Assembly: GCA_005503215.1 (NCBI GenBank)
Contig: SCNS01000019.1
Coordinates: forward strand, 28,023-92,022
Direction of reading: 5' to 3'
DNA length: 64,000 nt
Source of the DNA: Sphingomonadaceae bacterium 3R27C6
GTDB taxonomy: Bacteria > Pseudomonadota > Alphaproteobacteria > Sphingomonadales > Sphingomonadaceae
The translations under genes and the position numbers were made by a program. The first letter of the stretch is position 1. Each line of letters opens with the position of its first letter. Shown piece after piece: positions 25,500 through 34,877 of this stretch. The notes beneath the pieces were generated by a model, which searched no databases, was not told the DNA's origin, and saw only the letters and a program-made list of their open reading frames with translations.

Positions 25500-27185
25500 T
25501 TAGCTCGGCTCAAGAACGAGGTTCCGCCACGTCGCCGTCGGTCCGCGAAAATCGACCGCCTCGCCGTCACTGGTGAAAAACAACCCCGACTCTGTCTCGG
25601 CGATCAGCCGCACACCGTTGATCTCAAGGTAGCCGTGACGGCGCTCGACGAGCACGTCCATCGCGGGCTTTCCCCACTGGCGGACGCGATAAGAGCCGAG
25701 ATAGCGTTGCCATTCCTTTCGATCGGGACCCAGAAGATCGTCGGGCCCACCGTTATAGTCGAGGCTGGCCTCGCCTTCCCAACATTCGAGGTGCGGTGGC
25801 AAGTCGTCCCGCGCTGGATAATAGCGATATCCGACGGTCTCGCCTTCGACGTTGACCGCAAAATATTCGTCCGGCGCGGTGGCCACCAATCGCTCGCCGG
25901 AGTCGGCCTTGTCCTTTCGGAACTGGAGCTTGCCGTCCGTTGCGCCAATCGTCCCGCTAACATTTCTGCCGACATAATGGCCGCGCAGGGCCCGGACGCG
26001 ATCCGCGGGAAGTTGAATCGGCGCCAGCGATGTGATTGGGAGGCGGGGCGTGCGCGGCCCAAAACGCCCTGCCAATGCCTTGTCGATAAGATCCATGCCG
26101 AAACGATAGCCAGCGAGCGCGGGACGGTTGAACAGAGCGGCCCATCCGATCTCGGCTTCCGGGCAATAAACGAAATTGCATCCGAAGCCGAAGCCGCCGC
26201 CGCGATGGTGCAGGAGACGGAGCGGCGTCTTTCCATAGGCTCGTTCACTTCGCATGACGCCGAGTCCATAGTCTCCGCCCAGAGCGAAACTGTGCATTTC
26301 AGCCCAAAGTTCGGGGGCAAGGTGCTGGCGGCCCTGCCATCGACCGCGACCGGCAAGGAAGGCGGCATACGCCGCCATGTCGCGTGCGGTGCTCCACACG
26401 CCCCCCGAAGCGACGAGCGGCGTTACCAGAGGGATCGAGTCATAGCCTTTGTGGGTACCCGCCGCGCGGTTCGCGGCGACCAAGTAAACCCGTGGATCGG
26501 CGGTGCTCGAACGCATGCCCAGCGGTTCGAAAATCCGGCGCCGCAACCATTCCGCATAAGACACACCGACAACGCGCTCGACGATATGCCCCGCGAGATC
26601 GTAACCGAGGTTCGAATAGCGATAGCGGTCGCCGACGGGGAAACGCAGCCAGGTGTCGGATATGCTGCGGACGTGCGCCGCAAAGTTCGGCGCCGCCGGA
26701 TCATAATTATTCCCGATGGGCGCCTCGTGCGTAAACCCTGCGCGGTTGGCGAGGAGCAACCGCAATGTGATTCTGTCGCCCGGGGTCGCTTCGAACCGGC
26801 TGTTGACCCGAAACTCCGGCCAATAGCGCGTGATCGGCACATCGAGATCGAGCAGACCGTCCTGCACTGCGAGCAGAACGGCAACGGCCGCGAAGCTTTT
26901 CGAGGTCGACTGGATGCTGAACAGCGTATCCGGGTCGACCGCCCTATCTGCTGCCATTCCGAAGCCTTCGATCCAAACCGGACGACCCTGATGGACGAGG
27001 CATATCGCCGCGGCGCCTATCCCGCTGTCCGCCATCGCGTGCTTTATCGAGATGCGCTCGGCCGCCATCAAAGCACCATATTGCCCGGACTCCGCCGCTT
27101 CGGCGGACTCGCTCGCGGCTGCGGCACCGGCCAGCGGAAGCACTGCAGCTTGAGAAAGAAAGGATCGGCGATCGACTATGGTCAT
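25500..27185 (-). CDS. Exported serine hydrolase, class C beta-lactamase fold
   Basis: The product is 561 residues. The N-terminus DRRSFLSQAAVLPLAGAAAA is a twin-arginine signal, so the protein is exported folded. The beta-lactamase/DD-peptidase domain has the nucleophile motif STSK near residue 94, in IQSTSKSFAA. The second motif is YSN in RYSNLGYDL near 198, and an HRGGG segment sits near 328 in the position of the third motif. A C-terminal domain of about 160 residues with beta-rich character follows, as in esterase or aminopeptidase relatives of this fold. It may act as an esterase or peptidase rather than a beta-lactamase. It is followed by a SnoaL-like gene in the same direction. Confidence 0.88.
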   Translation of the reverse strand: MTIVDRRSFLSQAAVLPLAGAAAASESAEAAESGQYGALMAAERISIKHAMADSGIGAAAICLVHQGRPVWIEGFGMAADRAVDPDTLFSIQSTSKSFAAVAVLLAVQDGLLDLDVPITRYWPEFRVNSRFEATPGDRITLRLLLANRAGFTHEAPIGNNYDPAAPNFAAHVRSISDTWLRFPVGDRYRYSNLGYDLAGHIVERVVGVSYAEWLRRRIFEPLGMRSSTADPRVYLVAANRAAGTHKGYDSIPLVTPLVASGGVWSTARDMAAYAAFLAGRGRWQGRQHLAPELWAEMHSFALGGDYGLGVMRSERAYGKTPLRLLHHRGGGFGFGCNFVYCPEAEIGWAALFNRPALAGYRFGMDLIDKALAGRFGPRTPRLPITSLAPIQLPADRVRALRGHYVGRNVSGTIGATDGKLQFRKDKADSGERLVATAPDEYFAVNVEGETVGYRYYPARDDLPPHLECWEGEASLDYNGGPDDLLGPDRKEWQRYLGSYRVRQWGKPAMDVLVERRHGYLEINGVRLIAETESGLFFTSDGEAVDFRGPTATWRNLVLEPS

Positions 27186-27379
27186 GGGTCTTCCTTGAAT
27201 ATGCTGAAGGAGGCGGCAGGCATCCGGCCTGCGATGTCGATCCGCGCGCTACGAAAGCTGTCGGGTCGCGAGAGCACCCTATGGATCGCGCCATCCGATC
27301 ATCGGCCAATTCGATGCCCGATGAGATCGATTTCGCGGCGAATGGAGACGGCTTCTGCGGGCGTCGAAGCAAGGGACAT

Positions 27380-27905
27380 TCCTTTGGCGAAAGAGCGCCG
27401 CGCTTCTGGCTCGCGCAGCAACCGGATCACGATCAAGGATTTCCAGCAGACCTTCACCAATGTCGCCGCCAATGCGACCCTGTCGGGCATCGCAGCCGAC
27501 GCCGGAAAATATGCCTCGATCCTGCGCCTCGCCGCCGTGTTCGCCGATCCCGCGAACGGCGATTTCGCGCGCGCGACCGGCGTACCGTCGGCAATGGGCA
27601 TCGACAGCACGACGCGCCAGATGTGGACGAAACGCCTCGCCGAATATGGCATCGCGCCCGCCGAACCTGCGCAAGTCTTCGACGCCGCCTATATGCAGTT
27701 GATGAAGACGCAGATCTTCACCAACTGGCCCGCGAATTACAGCCACATCACACTGGAAGATAACGACACGGGCCACAGCTACACCTATGCGCAGCGCTGC
27801 CACTTCCCCGGACCGCCGACGACGACACCCTGCTGATGCACCGCATTGCCGGTTCCGGACGGTTGCGGGCATTCCGCGAATTGCTGCAAAGGCTGGATTC
27901 GGCTT
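27380..27905 (+). pseudogene. Coding remnant of unknown family, frameshifted
   Basis: From about 27429 the plus strand shows strong third-position G/C bias in one frame, with protein-like sequence such as TFTNVAANATLSGIAADAG, LRLAAVFADPANGDFARATG and FDAAYMQLMKTQIFTNWP. Near 27795 the coding pattern moves to another frame (ALPLPRTADDDTLLMHRIAG) and ends at a TGA near 27907. No start codon with a ribosome-binding site is visible at the 5' end. The family is not recognised. It appears to be an internal and C-terminal scrap of a real gene with one frameshift. The 285 bp after it, up to the thiolase gene, show nothing convincing. Confidence 0.45.
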
Positions 27906-28190
27906 GCTGACGCGCTCAGCGGAACGTCCGATATCGGGCGCAAAACAGACAATGCCAATCGCCTCGCAAATGCCAGCGTCGTACTATCAGATTTTGGCGG
28001 CTACCATCTGAACCTTGGCGCAATCGCCCCTGCCCGAAACCTGTGAATATCGCGCCGACCCGTGAATTATTGACACGGTTTTCGGCAGAATAATCTTGGT
28101 AAGACATCAGGACGATACGCACGCGATTAGGATTTTTTGCCATAGTTTCCTTCGCGGAGGCCATTGATATGCCCTGCACTTCCGACAGCC

Positions 28191-29369
28191 TCACTGACGC
28201 AATTGGGCGCCGCCGAGCCGTTGCACGATCATGGCTGCCCCCACACCCATAGCCCCCGTCAAGACGACCATTCCATAACGCCCGTTGCAGGCATCGAGGG
28301 CGTCGAGCAGCGTCGACGTCAGAATCGCGCCGCTGGCGCCCATCGGATGACCCTTCGCCAGATGCCCGCCGCCGACATTGACGCACGACGGATCGGCGTC
28401 GCGATCGCGGAGGAATTTGGCGATGGTGACGGCAAAGGCCTCCATGAATTCGATCCGGTCGAGATCCGCAAGACCAAAGCCGGCGCGCGCGAGCACCTTG
28501 TCCATCGCCGCGAAGCCAGCGGTCAGCGAGGCGGCCGGATCGCCGCCGCTTTCGGCAAAGGCGATCACGCGGGCGCGCGGGGCGATGCCGAGCCCTTCGG
28601 CGCCAACGAGCGCAAGCCCCGCACCGTCGCAGATCGGCGGCGCGTGCGCGATGCTGTGGAGCGGCTCGAACGTCGCGCCGTCGAGCGCGCCGGCATATTG
28701 CTGCTGCAAGTCGCCGAAGGCAGGCGGCGCGGCGGCTAGCGATTCGGCCGTGGTTTGCGGCCGGATGCATTCTTCGCCGGTCAGCGCGCCGGTCACGATG
28801 CGCGAATGCTGCAAGAACGGGTCGGCGTCGCCCGCCGCGGCCTTTTGCTGCGAGGCGAGAGCAACCGCGTCGAGCTCGGCGCGGGTGATGCCTTCGGCGT
28901 TGGCTAGCCGGTCGGCGGCGAGCACCGGCGGGACAAAGCGCGCGCGGGCCGGCAGGCTGTCGTCGTCATAATAGGCCGCGCGGTCGCCCAGAAATGGGCT
29001 CCGGCTCATCGATTCGACCCCGCCCGCGAGGATGCTCGTGACTTCGCCGCTCGCGATCTTTGCGACCGCCTGACCGATCGCAGACAGCCCTGATGCACAA
29101 TAATTGTTGATGCTGTGCGCCGTGGTGGTGTCGGGGAGGCCCGCATGGAGCTTCGACACCAGCGCGATATGCCCGCCCTGCGCGCCGCTTTGCGTAACGC
29201 AGCCGAGGAGCAGCGCATCGGGATTGGCCGCAACATCGCCACAGCGCGCCGCGAGCGCCCTCACCTGCTGGCGCACCAGTTCCTGCGGGCTCAGCGCGGC
29301 GAGACCGCCGTCGGGCCGCGCCTTGCCGCGCGGTGTCCGCACCGCGTCATAGAGATAGACGTTGGCCAA
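28191..29369 (-). CDS. Thiolase family protein with altered second cysteine
   Basis: The product is 392 residues with the two-domain thiolase layout: VRTPRGKARPDGGLAALSPQELV at the start, the acylated cysteine in NNYCASGLSAI near residue 90, and GGGHLAKGHPMGASGAI near 335-351. Thiolases cleave 3-ketoacyl-CoA or condense acyl-CoAs. In the usual enzyme a second cysteine in a C-x-G-G-G loop near the C-terminus serves as acid/base. Here that loop reads VVLTGAMGVGAAM, with leucine at the cysteine position, so the chemistry may be altered. The start is a TTG three bases after the stop of the upstream SCP2-type thiolase. It is the last gene of a five-gene operon. Confidence 0.88.
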   Translation of the reverse strand: MANVYLYDAVRTPRGKARPDGGLAALSPQELVRQQVRALAARCGDVAANPDALLLGCVTQSGAQGGHIALVSKLHAGLPDTTTAHSINNYCASGLSAIGQAVAKIASGEVTSILAGGVESMSRSPFLGDRAAYYDDDSLPARARFVPPVLAADRLANAEGITRAELDAVALASQQKAAAGDADPFLQHSRIVTGALTGEECIRPQTTAESLAAAPPAFGDLQQQYAGALDGATFEPLHSIAHAPPICDGAGLALVGAEGLGIAPRARVIAFAESGGDPAASLTAGFAAMDKVLARAGFGLADLDRIEFMEAFAVTIAKFLRDRDADPSCVNVGGGHLAKGHPMGASGAILTSTLLDALDACNGRYGMVVLTGAMGVGAAMIVQRLGGAQLRQ

Positions 29370-29372
29370 GAA

Positions 29373-30602
29373 TCAGACGCCGACGACGAAACTGACCGCG
29401 GTCGTCGCGCTGCCGCCGACGTTGAAGGTCGCAAAATTGCGCGCGCCCTCGACCTGATAGTCGCCCGCGTTGCCGGTGACCTGGCGCCAGCTGTCGAGCA
29501 GCATCCGAACCCCCGTCGCGCCGACCGGATGACCGAGCCCGATCAGCCCGCCCGACGGATTGACGGGCAGCTTCCCGCCCAATGCAATCGTGCCATCCTC
29601 GACCGCGCGCCAGCTTTCGCCGGGCTTGGTGATGCCGAAATGGTCGATCGCCATATATTCGGTGATCGAGAAACAATCATGCACTTCGACCCCGTCGCAC
29701 GCATAAACGTCGGGCATCTCGGCGCGCTTCAGCGCATCCATCATCGCCTTGCGCACGCTGGGGAAAACATAATCGCCGCCGCGGCTGCCCGCGACCTTGG
29801 TTGCATAGAGCAGGGGAGCGGTGGCATGGCCCCAGCCCTTGATGCGCGGGATGCTGTCGATCGAAATGCCGCGGCGTTTCGCATAGGCTTCAGCGACCTC
29901 GCGCGAAGCAAGGAAGATCGCTGCGGCGCCGTCGGTGACCTGTCCGCAATCGGATTTACGAAGCGAGCCTTCGATCAGCGGATTGACCTCGTCATTCTCG
30001 GCCAGATGATCGTCGGTGATCGCCCAGCCGCGCGTCTGCGAGTTCGGGTTCTTCTTGGCATTGGCGAAATTATTCGCCGAGATGCCGCGCAGATGCGCGT
30101 GATCGAGCCCGAAGCGTTCGTCATATTCCTCGGCGACGCGCGCGAACATGTACGGCCACAGGTAGCGCGCCTCCTGCGCCTCGCGTCCCGCCCACGCCGC
30201 GGCGCCGAGATATTCGGCGGCGCGCTGGCCGGGGACGTTGCGCATCAGCTCGATCCCGAGCACGAGCGCGAGGCCGTAGCGTTCGGCCTCGATCTCCGCC
30301 GTGGCGGCGAGGATCGCGATGCTGCCCGAGGCGCAGGCGGCCTCGTGGCGCGAGGCCGGAATGCCGGCAAGGTCGGGATGGACATGGCCGAAGAAGCCGC
30401 CGAGCTGGCCCTGTCCCGCAAACAGTTCGCCGACGAAATTGCCGACATGCGCGGTTTCGACTTCCTTCGGTTCGATGCCCGTGGCGGCGAACGCGGCTTC
30501 GGCGACGTCGCGGAACAGCTCGAACAGTCCACCGCCCTCGCGTTCGAGATTGCGCGCGAAATCGCTCTGCGCGCCGCCGAGGATGAAGACGTCTTTCGCC
30601 AT
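29373..30602 (-). CDS. SCP2-type thiolase / acetyl-CoA acetyltransferase-like
   Basis: This is a 409-residue thiolase-superfamily enzyme of the SCP2-like branch, starting MAKDVFILGG at 30602, one base after the upstream stop. The reactive cysteine is in HEAACASGSIAI near residue 90. The HDCF motif (VEVHDCFS near 320) and GGLIGLGHPVGATG near 360 complete the active site of this branch. The family acts on branched or bulky 3-ketoacyl-CoAs, including steroid and isoprenoid side chains, though several members have other roles. The paired thiolase downstream and the CoA ligase upstream suggest a beta-oxidation-like shortening step. Confidence 0.9.
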   Translation of the reverse strand: MAKDVFILGGAQSDFARNLEREGGGLFELFRDVAEAAFAATGIEPKEVETAHVGNFVGELFAGQGQLGGFFGHVHPDLAGIPASRHEAACASGSIAILAATAEIEAERYGLALVLGIELMRNVPGQRAAEYLGAAAWAGREAQEARYLWPYMFARVAEEYDERFGLDHAHLRGISANNFANAKKNPNSQTRGWAITDDHLAENDEVNPLIEGSLRKSDCGQVTDGAAAIFLASREVAEAYAKRRGISIDSIPRIKGWGHATAPLLYATKVAGSRGGDYVFPSVRKAMMDALKRAEMPDVYACDGVEVHDCFSITEYMAIDHFGITKPGESWRAVEDGTIALGGKLPVNPSGGLIGLGHPVGATGVRMLLDSWRQVTGNAGDYQVEGARNFATFNVGGSATTAVSFVVGV

Positions 30603-30603
30603 G

Positions 30604-32295
30604 TCAGGCTTCCTTTTCGAGAGTGGCAAGCGCCATTTCGCGCACTTCGCTGCGCATCACCTTGTTGGTGACGTTGCGCGGCAGCGCGTCGAAGCGGAAC
30701 AGGCGTTCGGGCAATTTGAACACCGCGAGATCTTTTTCGCGGAGATAGTCGGCAACCTCGCCGATCCCGATGTCGCTTGTCCCGCGCGGGACATAGGCAA
30801 GGCCGATACGCTCGCCCATCGTCGGGTCGGGAAGCGAGAAGGTGCATGCCTCGGCGAGCAACGGATGCCCGCCGAGCAACTGGTCGATCTCCTCGGGCGA
30901 GATATTGACCCCGCCGCGGATAATCAGATCCTTGCAGCGCCCGACGAAGCGATAGAAATCGCCGCCCTCGGCGATCTCGAACAGGTCGCCGGTGCGGAAC
31001 CAGCCGTCGTCGGTGAAGGCTTCGGCGGTGCGCTCGGGGGCGTTGTGATAGCCCTCGAACAAGGTCGGCCCGCGAATCTGCAATTCGCCCGACACGCCAT
31101 CTTCCTCGATCGGGTCGCCGCCGCCCGGCGGGACAAGCCGGCTTTCGATATTATGCGCACGCCCCTCGCCATAGGGGCGCTGATAGGTGCCGCGGCGCGG
31201 GAACAGGCTCGCGCGCTTGTCGGGATCGGGCATGTCGCCCTCGCCGGTGATGAAGCTCATCCCCTCGTTCGACCCGAAGACGTTGACGATGATAATGCCG
31301 AGCTTTTCCTGAAAGCCGCGCACCATCGCGGGCGCGAGCGGCGCCGAGCCCGAGGCGATGACGCGCAGGCTGGAGAGGTCAACCGACGCCAGCAACGCCT
31401 CATTCTGGAGCAGCATGTTGAGCACCGCAGGCGGCGCGATCGTCAGGCTCGGCCGCTCGGTTGCGATCTGCTTGAGATAGACGCCGGGATCGAAGGGATG
31501 GTGCAGCACCATCGTTCCCGCGCTCGTCAGCCAGCACATGGTGATGCCGCCGATGCTCGCCATATTGATGAGCGGAAACGGGTTGAGCAGCACGTCGCCC
31601 GGCCCGACCTTCATCGCTTCATAGCCCGCGCCCGCGACCGCGATCCAGTGATTGTGGCTGCGCGGCACGCCCTTCGGCACGCCGGTGGTGCCCGAGGTCC
31701 AGCAGATGGTGAAGATGTCGTCGGCGTCGACAGGGTTCGCCGCGACATGCGCCGCGAGGCTCGCTTCGTCTCCCCTTGCGACCGAGAGGTCGAGCGCATC
31801 CACCGGCGGGTTCGGGCCGAAAGTCATCAGCCGGATGTCGTCGAGTAGCGGTGCCGCGACGCCGACATGGTCGCAGCCCTTGACCTGCGTCGCACAGACG
31901 AACGCCTTGGGTTCGACGACGCCGATCATGGCTTTCAGCTCGTGGCTGCGATACTGCACCGCCGCCGGGCTGACGATCGCGCCGATCTGCGCGGCGGCGA
32001 AATAGAGCGCAACGAACTCGCTGATGTTGGGCAATTGGACGAGCAACACGTCATCCTTGCCGATCCCTGCGACGACCAGAGCGCCAGCCAGCCGGTCAAT
32101 TTCGGCCTCGAGTTCGGCATAGGTCAGACGCTGCGGTTCGCCGAAGGCAAAGTCGCCGCGATTGGGTGCATCGACCAGCGCCAGCCGATCGGGATGCGCC
32201 ACCGCATTGGCGAAAAACAGGTCGGCGAAACTCTTGTCGCCCCACCAGCCGCTTTCGCGATGCTGTCGCCGTTTATCCTCTCCCGCGGCGATCAT
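30604..32295 (-). CDS. AMP-binding acyl-CoA synthetase
   Basis: The product is 563 residues with all core motifs of adenylate-forming CoA ligases. The phosphate loop TSGTTGVPKGV lies near 203-213, the SNEGMSF segment near 340, and GWFRTGDLFE near 440. RCKDLIIRGGVNISPEE near 458 is the hinge and glycine-rich region, and NVTNKVMR near 545 carries the catalytic lysine. It converts a carboxylic acid with ATP and CoA to its thioester. It sits one base after the carotenoid-oxygenase-type gene and one base before the SCP2-type thiolase. This placement suggests it activates the acid formed after oxidative cleavage and aldehyde oxidation. Confidence 0.92.
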   Translation of the reverse strand: MIAAGEDKRRQHRESGWWGDKSFADLFFANAVAHPDRLALVDAPNRGDFAFGEPQRLTYAELEAEIDRLAGALVVAGIGKDDVLLVQLPNISEFVALYFAAAQIGAIVSPAAVQYRSHELKAMIGVVEPKAFVCATQVKGCDHVGVAAPLLDDIRLMTFGPNPPVDALDLSVARGDEASLAAHVAANPVDADDIFTICWTSGTTGVPKGVPRSHNHWIAVAGAGYEAMKVGPGDVLLNPFPLINMASIGGITMCWLTSAGTMVLHHPFDPGVYLKQIATERPSLTIAPPAVLNMLLQNEALLASVDLSSLRVIASGSAPLAPAMVRGFQEKLGIIIVNVFGSNEGMSFITGEGDMPDPDKRASLFPRRGTYQRPYGEGRAHNIESRLVPPGGGDPIEEDGVSGELQIRGPTLFEGYHNAPERTAEAFTDDGWFRTGDLFEIAEGGDFYRFVGRCKDLIIRGGVNISPEEIDQLLGGHPLLAEACTFSLPDPTMGERIGLAYVPRGTSDIGIGEVADYLREKDLAVFKLPERLFRFDALPRNVTNKVMRSEVREMALATLEKEA

Positions 32296-32296
32296 G

Positions 32297-33793
32297 TCAG
32301 GCGGCCAGCACGCTGTTGTCGCCCATGCCGATATCGTCGCCGGACGCCCAGACGGTGTGCGTTCCCGAACAGATGCGCTCGGGCAGGATGATCCGGCACA
32401 CCGGCCCCGCCGCTACATTCTTGGCGTCGATCAGCACGCATTCGGATTTGTCGGTTTCGAGGTCGGCTATGAACGAGACGAGGTAACCGTCATCCTCGTC
32501 CTTGGCATCGATGCGCGGCGCGAAGGGCGCCTCGCTGCCAAAACGGCCGGGACCGAATTCATAGGATTCGCTCGTGCGGGCGTTGAGGTCGTGCTTCACC
32601 AGCCCGCGGAACAGGAACCAGCCCGGCTCGGGGATCGCGCTATATGCGTAGCGATAGGGCTTGCCCGCATAGCGGTGGTTGAACATCCCGAATTCGAGGT
32701 CGCGGTCGTCGAGCCGCTCTTCGATCGTTTCACCGGTCTTGAGGTTAAAGCGCCAGCGGTGGAGACGCGGCTTGAGCAGCCCCTGGTCGAGATACGCCAT
32801 CATCCGCTCCAGCCCCTCGGGCGCGTTCGGATAGGATTTCGGCATCGGCTCTTCCTGATAATAGCCGTCGAGGATGATCTCGTCGCCTTCCTCCCACGCG
32901 TTCAGCCAATGGAGCGTGTACGTCGGCTCGGCGGTGAACCAGCGGATGTCCTCGGGCTGACCGTGCCGCGGAATGATCGCAAAGCGCGTCTTTTCGTCGG
33001 GGTGGAACTGCACGACGTGCAGGTTCCGCTCAAGCAGCTCCTCGTTCCAGTAGAGCGGCATGTCGTTGAGGATCGTGTAATTCTTCGTGAACGCCATGTC
33101 GTGCGGCAGGCGCGGCCCGGCGAGGGGGATCGGGATATAGTGCTTCAGCCTGTTGTCCGCTCCGACCACGCCATAATGCATGTAGGGCGCGTGCTTCGAG
33201 TAATTGAAGAACATCAGCTCGCCCGTCGCGAGGTCGACCTTGCAATGCGCCGAAATGCCGTCGAGCGGCACCCAGCTTTCGGTGCCGAACTGTTCGAGCG
33301 TGAACGGGTCAAGCCGGTATGCTTCACCGCATTGATAGAAGGTCGAGATGATCTTGCCCGCATGGATCGCGACGTCGGTCGAGCTGCTATCCTTCAGCCA
33401 CTCCTGCGCGCCCCAACCGTGGCGCGTCGACTTGTGCGGCGGTTCCATCAGCCCCGCCCAGAGAGAGCGGCCGGCTTCCTTCTCAGCCTCGAATCCCTTG
33501 GTGCGGACGAAGCGGCTGCGATAGCTCGCGCGGCCGTCCTTGAACGAGATCGCGTGGATGAAGCCGTCGCCGTCGAACGGATGATAGCGGCCGATCGGCT
33601 CGTGGATCTGGTTCTCGCCGGTGCGCACGTAAACGCCGTCGATGTCGGTCGGGATATTGCCGATCACCTCCGCATCGCCATTGGCGAAGATCGCGTTCCA
33701 TTCATTGTAGGTCGGGCGCCACGCGCCCTTCATATATGGGTGGTCGTTCGGCTGGATCGTCGATGCGATCGTCTCGACAAGCTCTGCGGTCAT
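32297..33793 (-). CDS. Carotenoid oxygenase family dioxygenase
   Basis: This is a 498-residue non-haem iron oxygenase of the seven-bladed propeller family that includes carotenoid, lignostilbene and isoeugenol cleaving enzymes. The four iron-binding histidines are visible in ISAHCKVD near residue 180, RLPHDMAF near 232, YTLHWLNAW near 296 and SGTHTVW near 480. The blade signature HPFDGDGFIHAISF near residue 71 is also typical. These enzymes cleave a C=C bond with O2 to give two carbonyl products. Overlap by 4 bp with the nitronate-monooxygenase gene and tight spacing to the ligase show one operon. The substrate is unknown; a stilbene, phenylpropenoid or isoprenoid alkene is possible. Confidence 0.92.
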   Translation of the reverse strand: MTAELVETIASTIQPNDHPYMKGAWRPTYNEWNAIFANGDAEVIGNIPTDIDGVYVRTGENQIHEPIGRYHPFDGDGFIHAISFKDGRASYRSRFVRTKGFEAEKEAGRSLWAGLMEPPHKSTRHGWGAQEWLKDSSSTDVAIHAGKIISTFYQCGEAYRLDPFTLEQFGTESWVPLDGISAHCKVDLATGELMFFNYSKHAPYMHYGVVGADNRLKHYIPIPLAGPRLPHDMAFTKNYTILNDMPLYWNEELLERNLHVVQFHPDEKTRFAIIPRHGQPEDIRWFTAEPTYTLHWLNAWEEGDEIILDGYYQEEPMPKSYPNAPEGLERMMAYLDQGLLKPRLHRWRFNLKTGETIEERLDDRDLEFGMFNHRYAGKPYRYAYSAIPEPGWFLFRGLVKHDLNARTSESYEFGPGRFGSEAPFAPRIDAKDEDDGYLVSFIADLETDKSECVLIDAKNVAAGPVCRIILPERICSGTHTVWASGDDIGMGDNSVLAA

Positions 33794-34758
33794 GCGATGA
33801 CTCCTTCGGCGGGGGCAAATCGCGGCCTTGCGGCGGCGGCATCATATTCGGAAACGAGGCGATCGACGATAGTCGCGACGGGTTCGACACCGCGCACCGC
33901 GCCGACCCCTTGCCCCGCGGACCAGACATTCTTCCACGCCTTGGCATCGTCCTGCGCGTCGGAGAAGTTGGGGCGCTTGTCCTCGGGCATGTTCGCGGGG
34001 TCATAACCCGCGGCGATCAGGCTCGATTTCAGCCAGTTGGCGGTCACACCGGTGATACCCTTTGAAGGAATAATGTCCTCGGCGCCGGCCGCGACGACCA
34101 TATCCTTATACCCCGGCACCGCCATGCTCTCGGCGCAGGCGATCAGCGAGGTGCCGAGATAGGCGAAATCGGCGCCCAATATTTCGGCGGCACGGACGGC
34201 ATGCCCCGTCGAAATCGCTCCGCCCAGCACGAGCGGCCCGTCCCAGAATTGCCGAACCTCCTCGACGAAGGCGAAGCCGGCGGTCGCGCCGGTGTGCCCA
34301 CCCGCGCCCGCGGCGACGAGCACAAGCCCGTCAACCCCGGCCGCAGCCGCCTTGCGCGCAAAGCCGACCGAATTGACGTCGGCGAAGACGAGCCCGCCGT
34401 ATGAATGGATTTCCTCGACCACCCGCGCCGGGCTGCCCAGCGCGGTGATGACGAGCGGCACCTTGTGCCGCACGACGCAGGCGAGATCGTCGGGAAGGCG
34501 GCTGTTCGACGGATGGACGACCAGGTTGACCGCCCACGGCGCCGCCTCGGGGTCGTTCGACAGCGCCGCATCGATCCGGCTCACCCAATCCTCCAGGTCG
34601 GCGGAGGTGCGCGCATTGGGCGCAGGGAAGCTGCCGATCACGCCGGCCCGCGATGATGCGATCACCATCTCGGGTCCCGACACGAGGAACATCGGCGCCG
34701 CGATCGCGGGCAGGCGCAAATTGCGCGTCAACGCAGGTGGAAGGCCGTGTCCCGGCAA
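33790..34758 (-). CDS. Nitronate monooxygenase / NPD-like flavoprotein
   Basis: The product is 322 residues with a TIM-barrel FMN fold. LPAIAAPMFLVSGPEMV opens the barrel, and AAGVDGLVLVAAGAGGHTG near 140-158 is the phosphate-binding loop. GPLVLGGAISTGHAV near 175 and ILGADFAYLGTSLIA near 195 match the family. Members oxidise nitronates, but many in catabolic operons act as enoyl reductases or have unknown roles. The start is a TTG at 34758 behind GAGAGAGG. It is the first gene of the operon, divergent from a TonB receptor, and overlaps the next gene by 4 bp. Confidence 0.88.
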   Translation of the reverse strand: MPGHGLPPALTRNLRLPAIAAPMFLVSGPEMVIASSRAGVIGSFPAPNARTSADLEDWVSRIDAALSNDPEAAPWAVNLVVHPSNSRLPDDLACVVRHKVPLVITALGSPARVVEEIHSYGGLVFADVNSVGFARKAAAAGVDGLVLVAAGAGGHTGATAGFAFVEEVRQFWDGPLVLGGAISTGHAVRAAEILGADFAYLGTSLIACAESMAVPGYKDMVVAAGAEDIIPSKGITGVTANWLKSSLIAAGYDPANMPEDKRPNFSDAQDDAKAWKNVWSAGQGVGAVRGVEPVATIVDRLVSEYDAAAARPRFAPAEGVIA

Positions 34759-34877
34759 GGCTAATCCTCTCTCAAATTATCTGACTTGCATAGTGATACT
34801 TAAAGCCCTTATGAGTCGCAAGGCAAGAAAAACATCGCGGCGGTGGTCGCCAAGACGATGGTGCATGGGAGGACCCT

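Noticed and set aside
29115..34006. Plus-strand long frames opposite the oxygenase-ligase-thiolase operon
   Set aside because: All five minus-strand genes show family motifs and tight operon spacing; the plus-strand frames show none.
34788..34800. TAGTGATACTTA before the TonB receptor as a third copy of the ATACT/AGTAT operator
   Set aside because: Half-site order and spacing differ (AGT-GAT-ACT), so it does not match the two sites at 3.1-3.3 kb.
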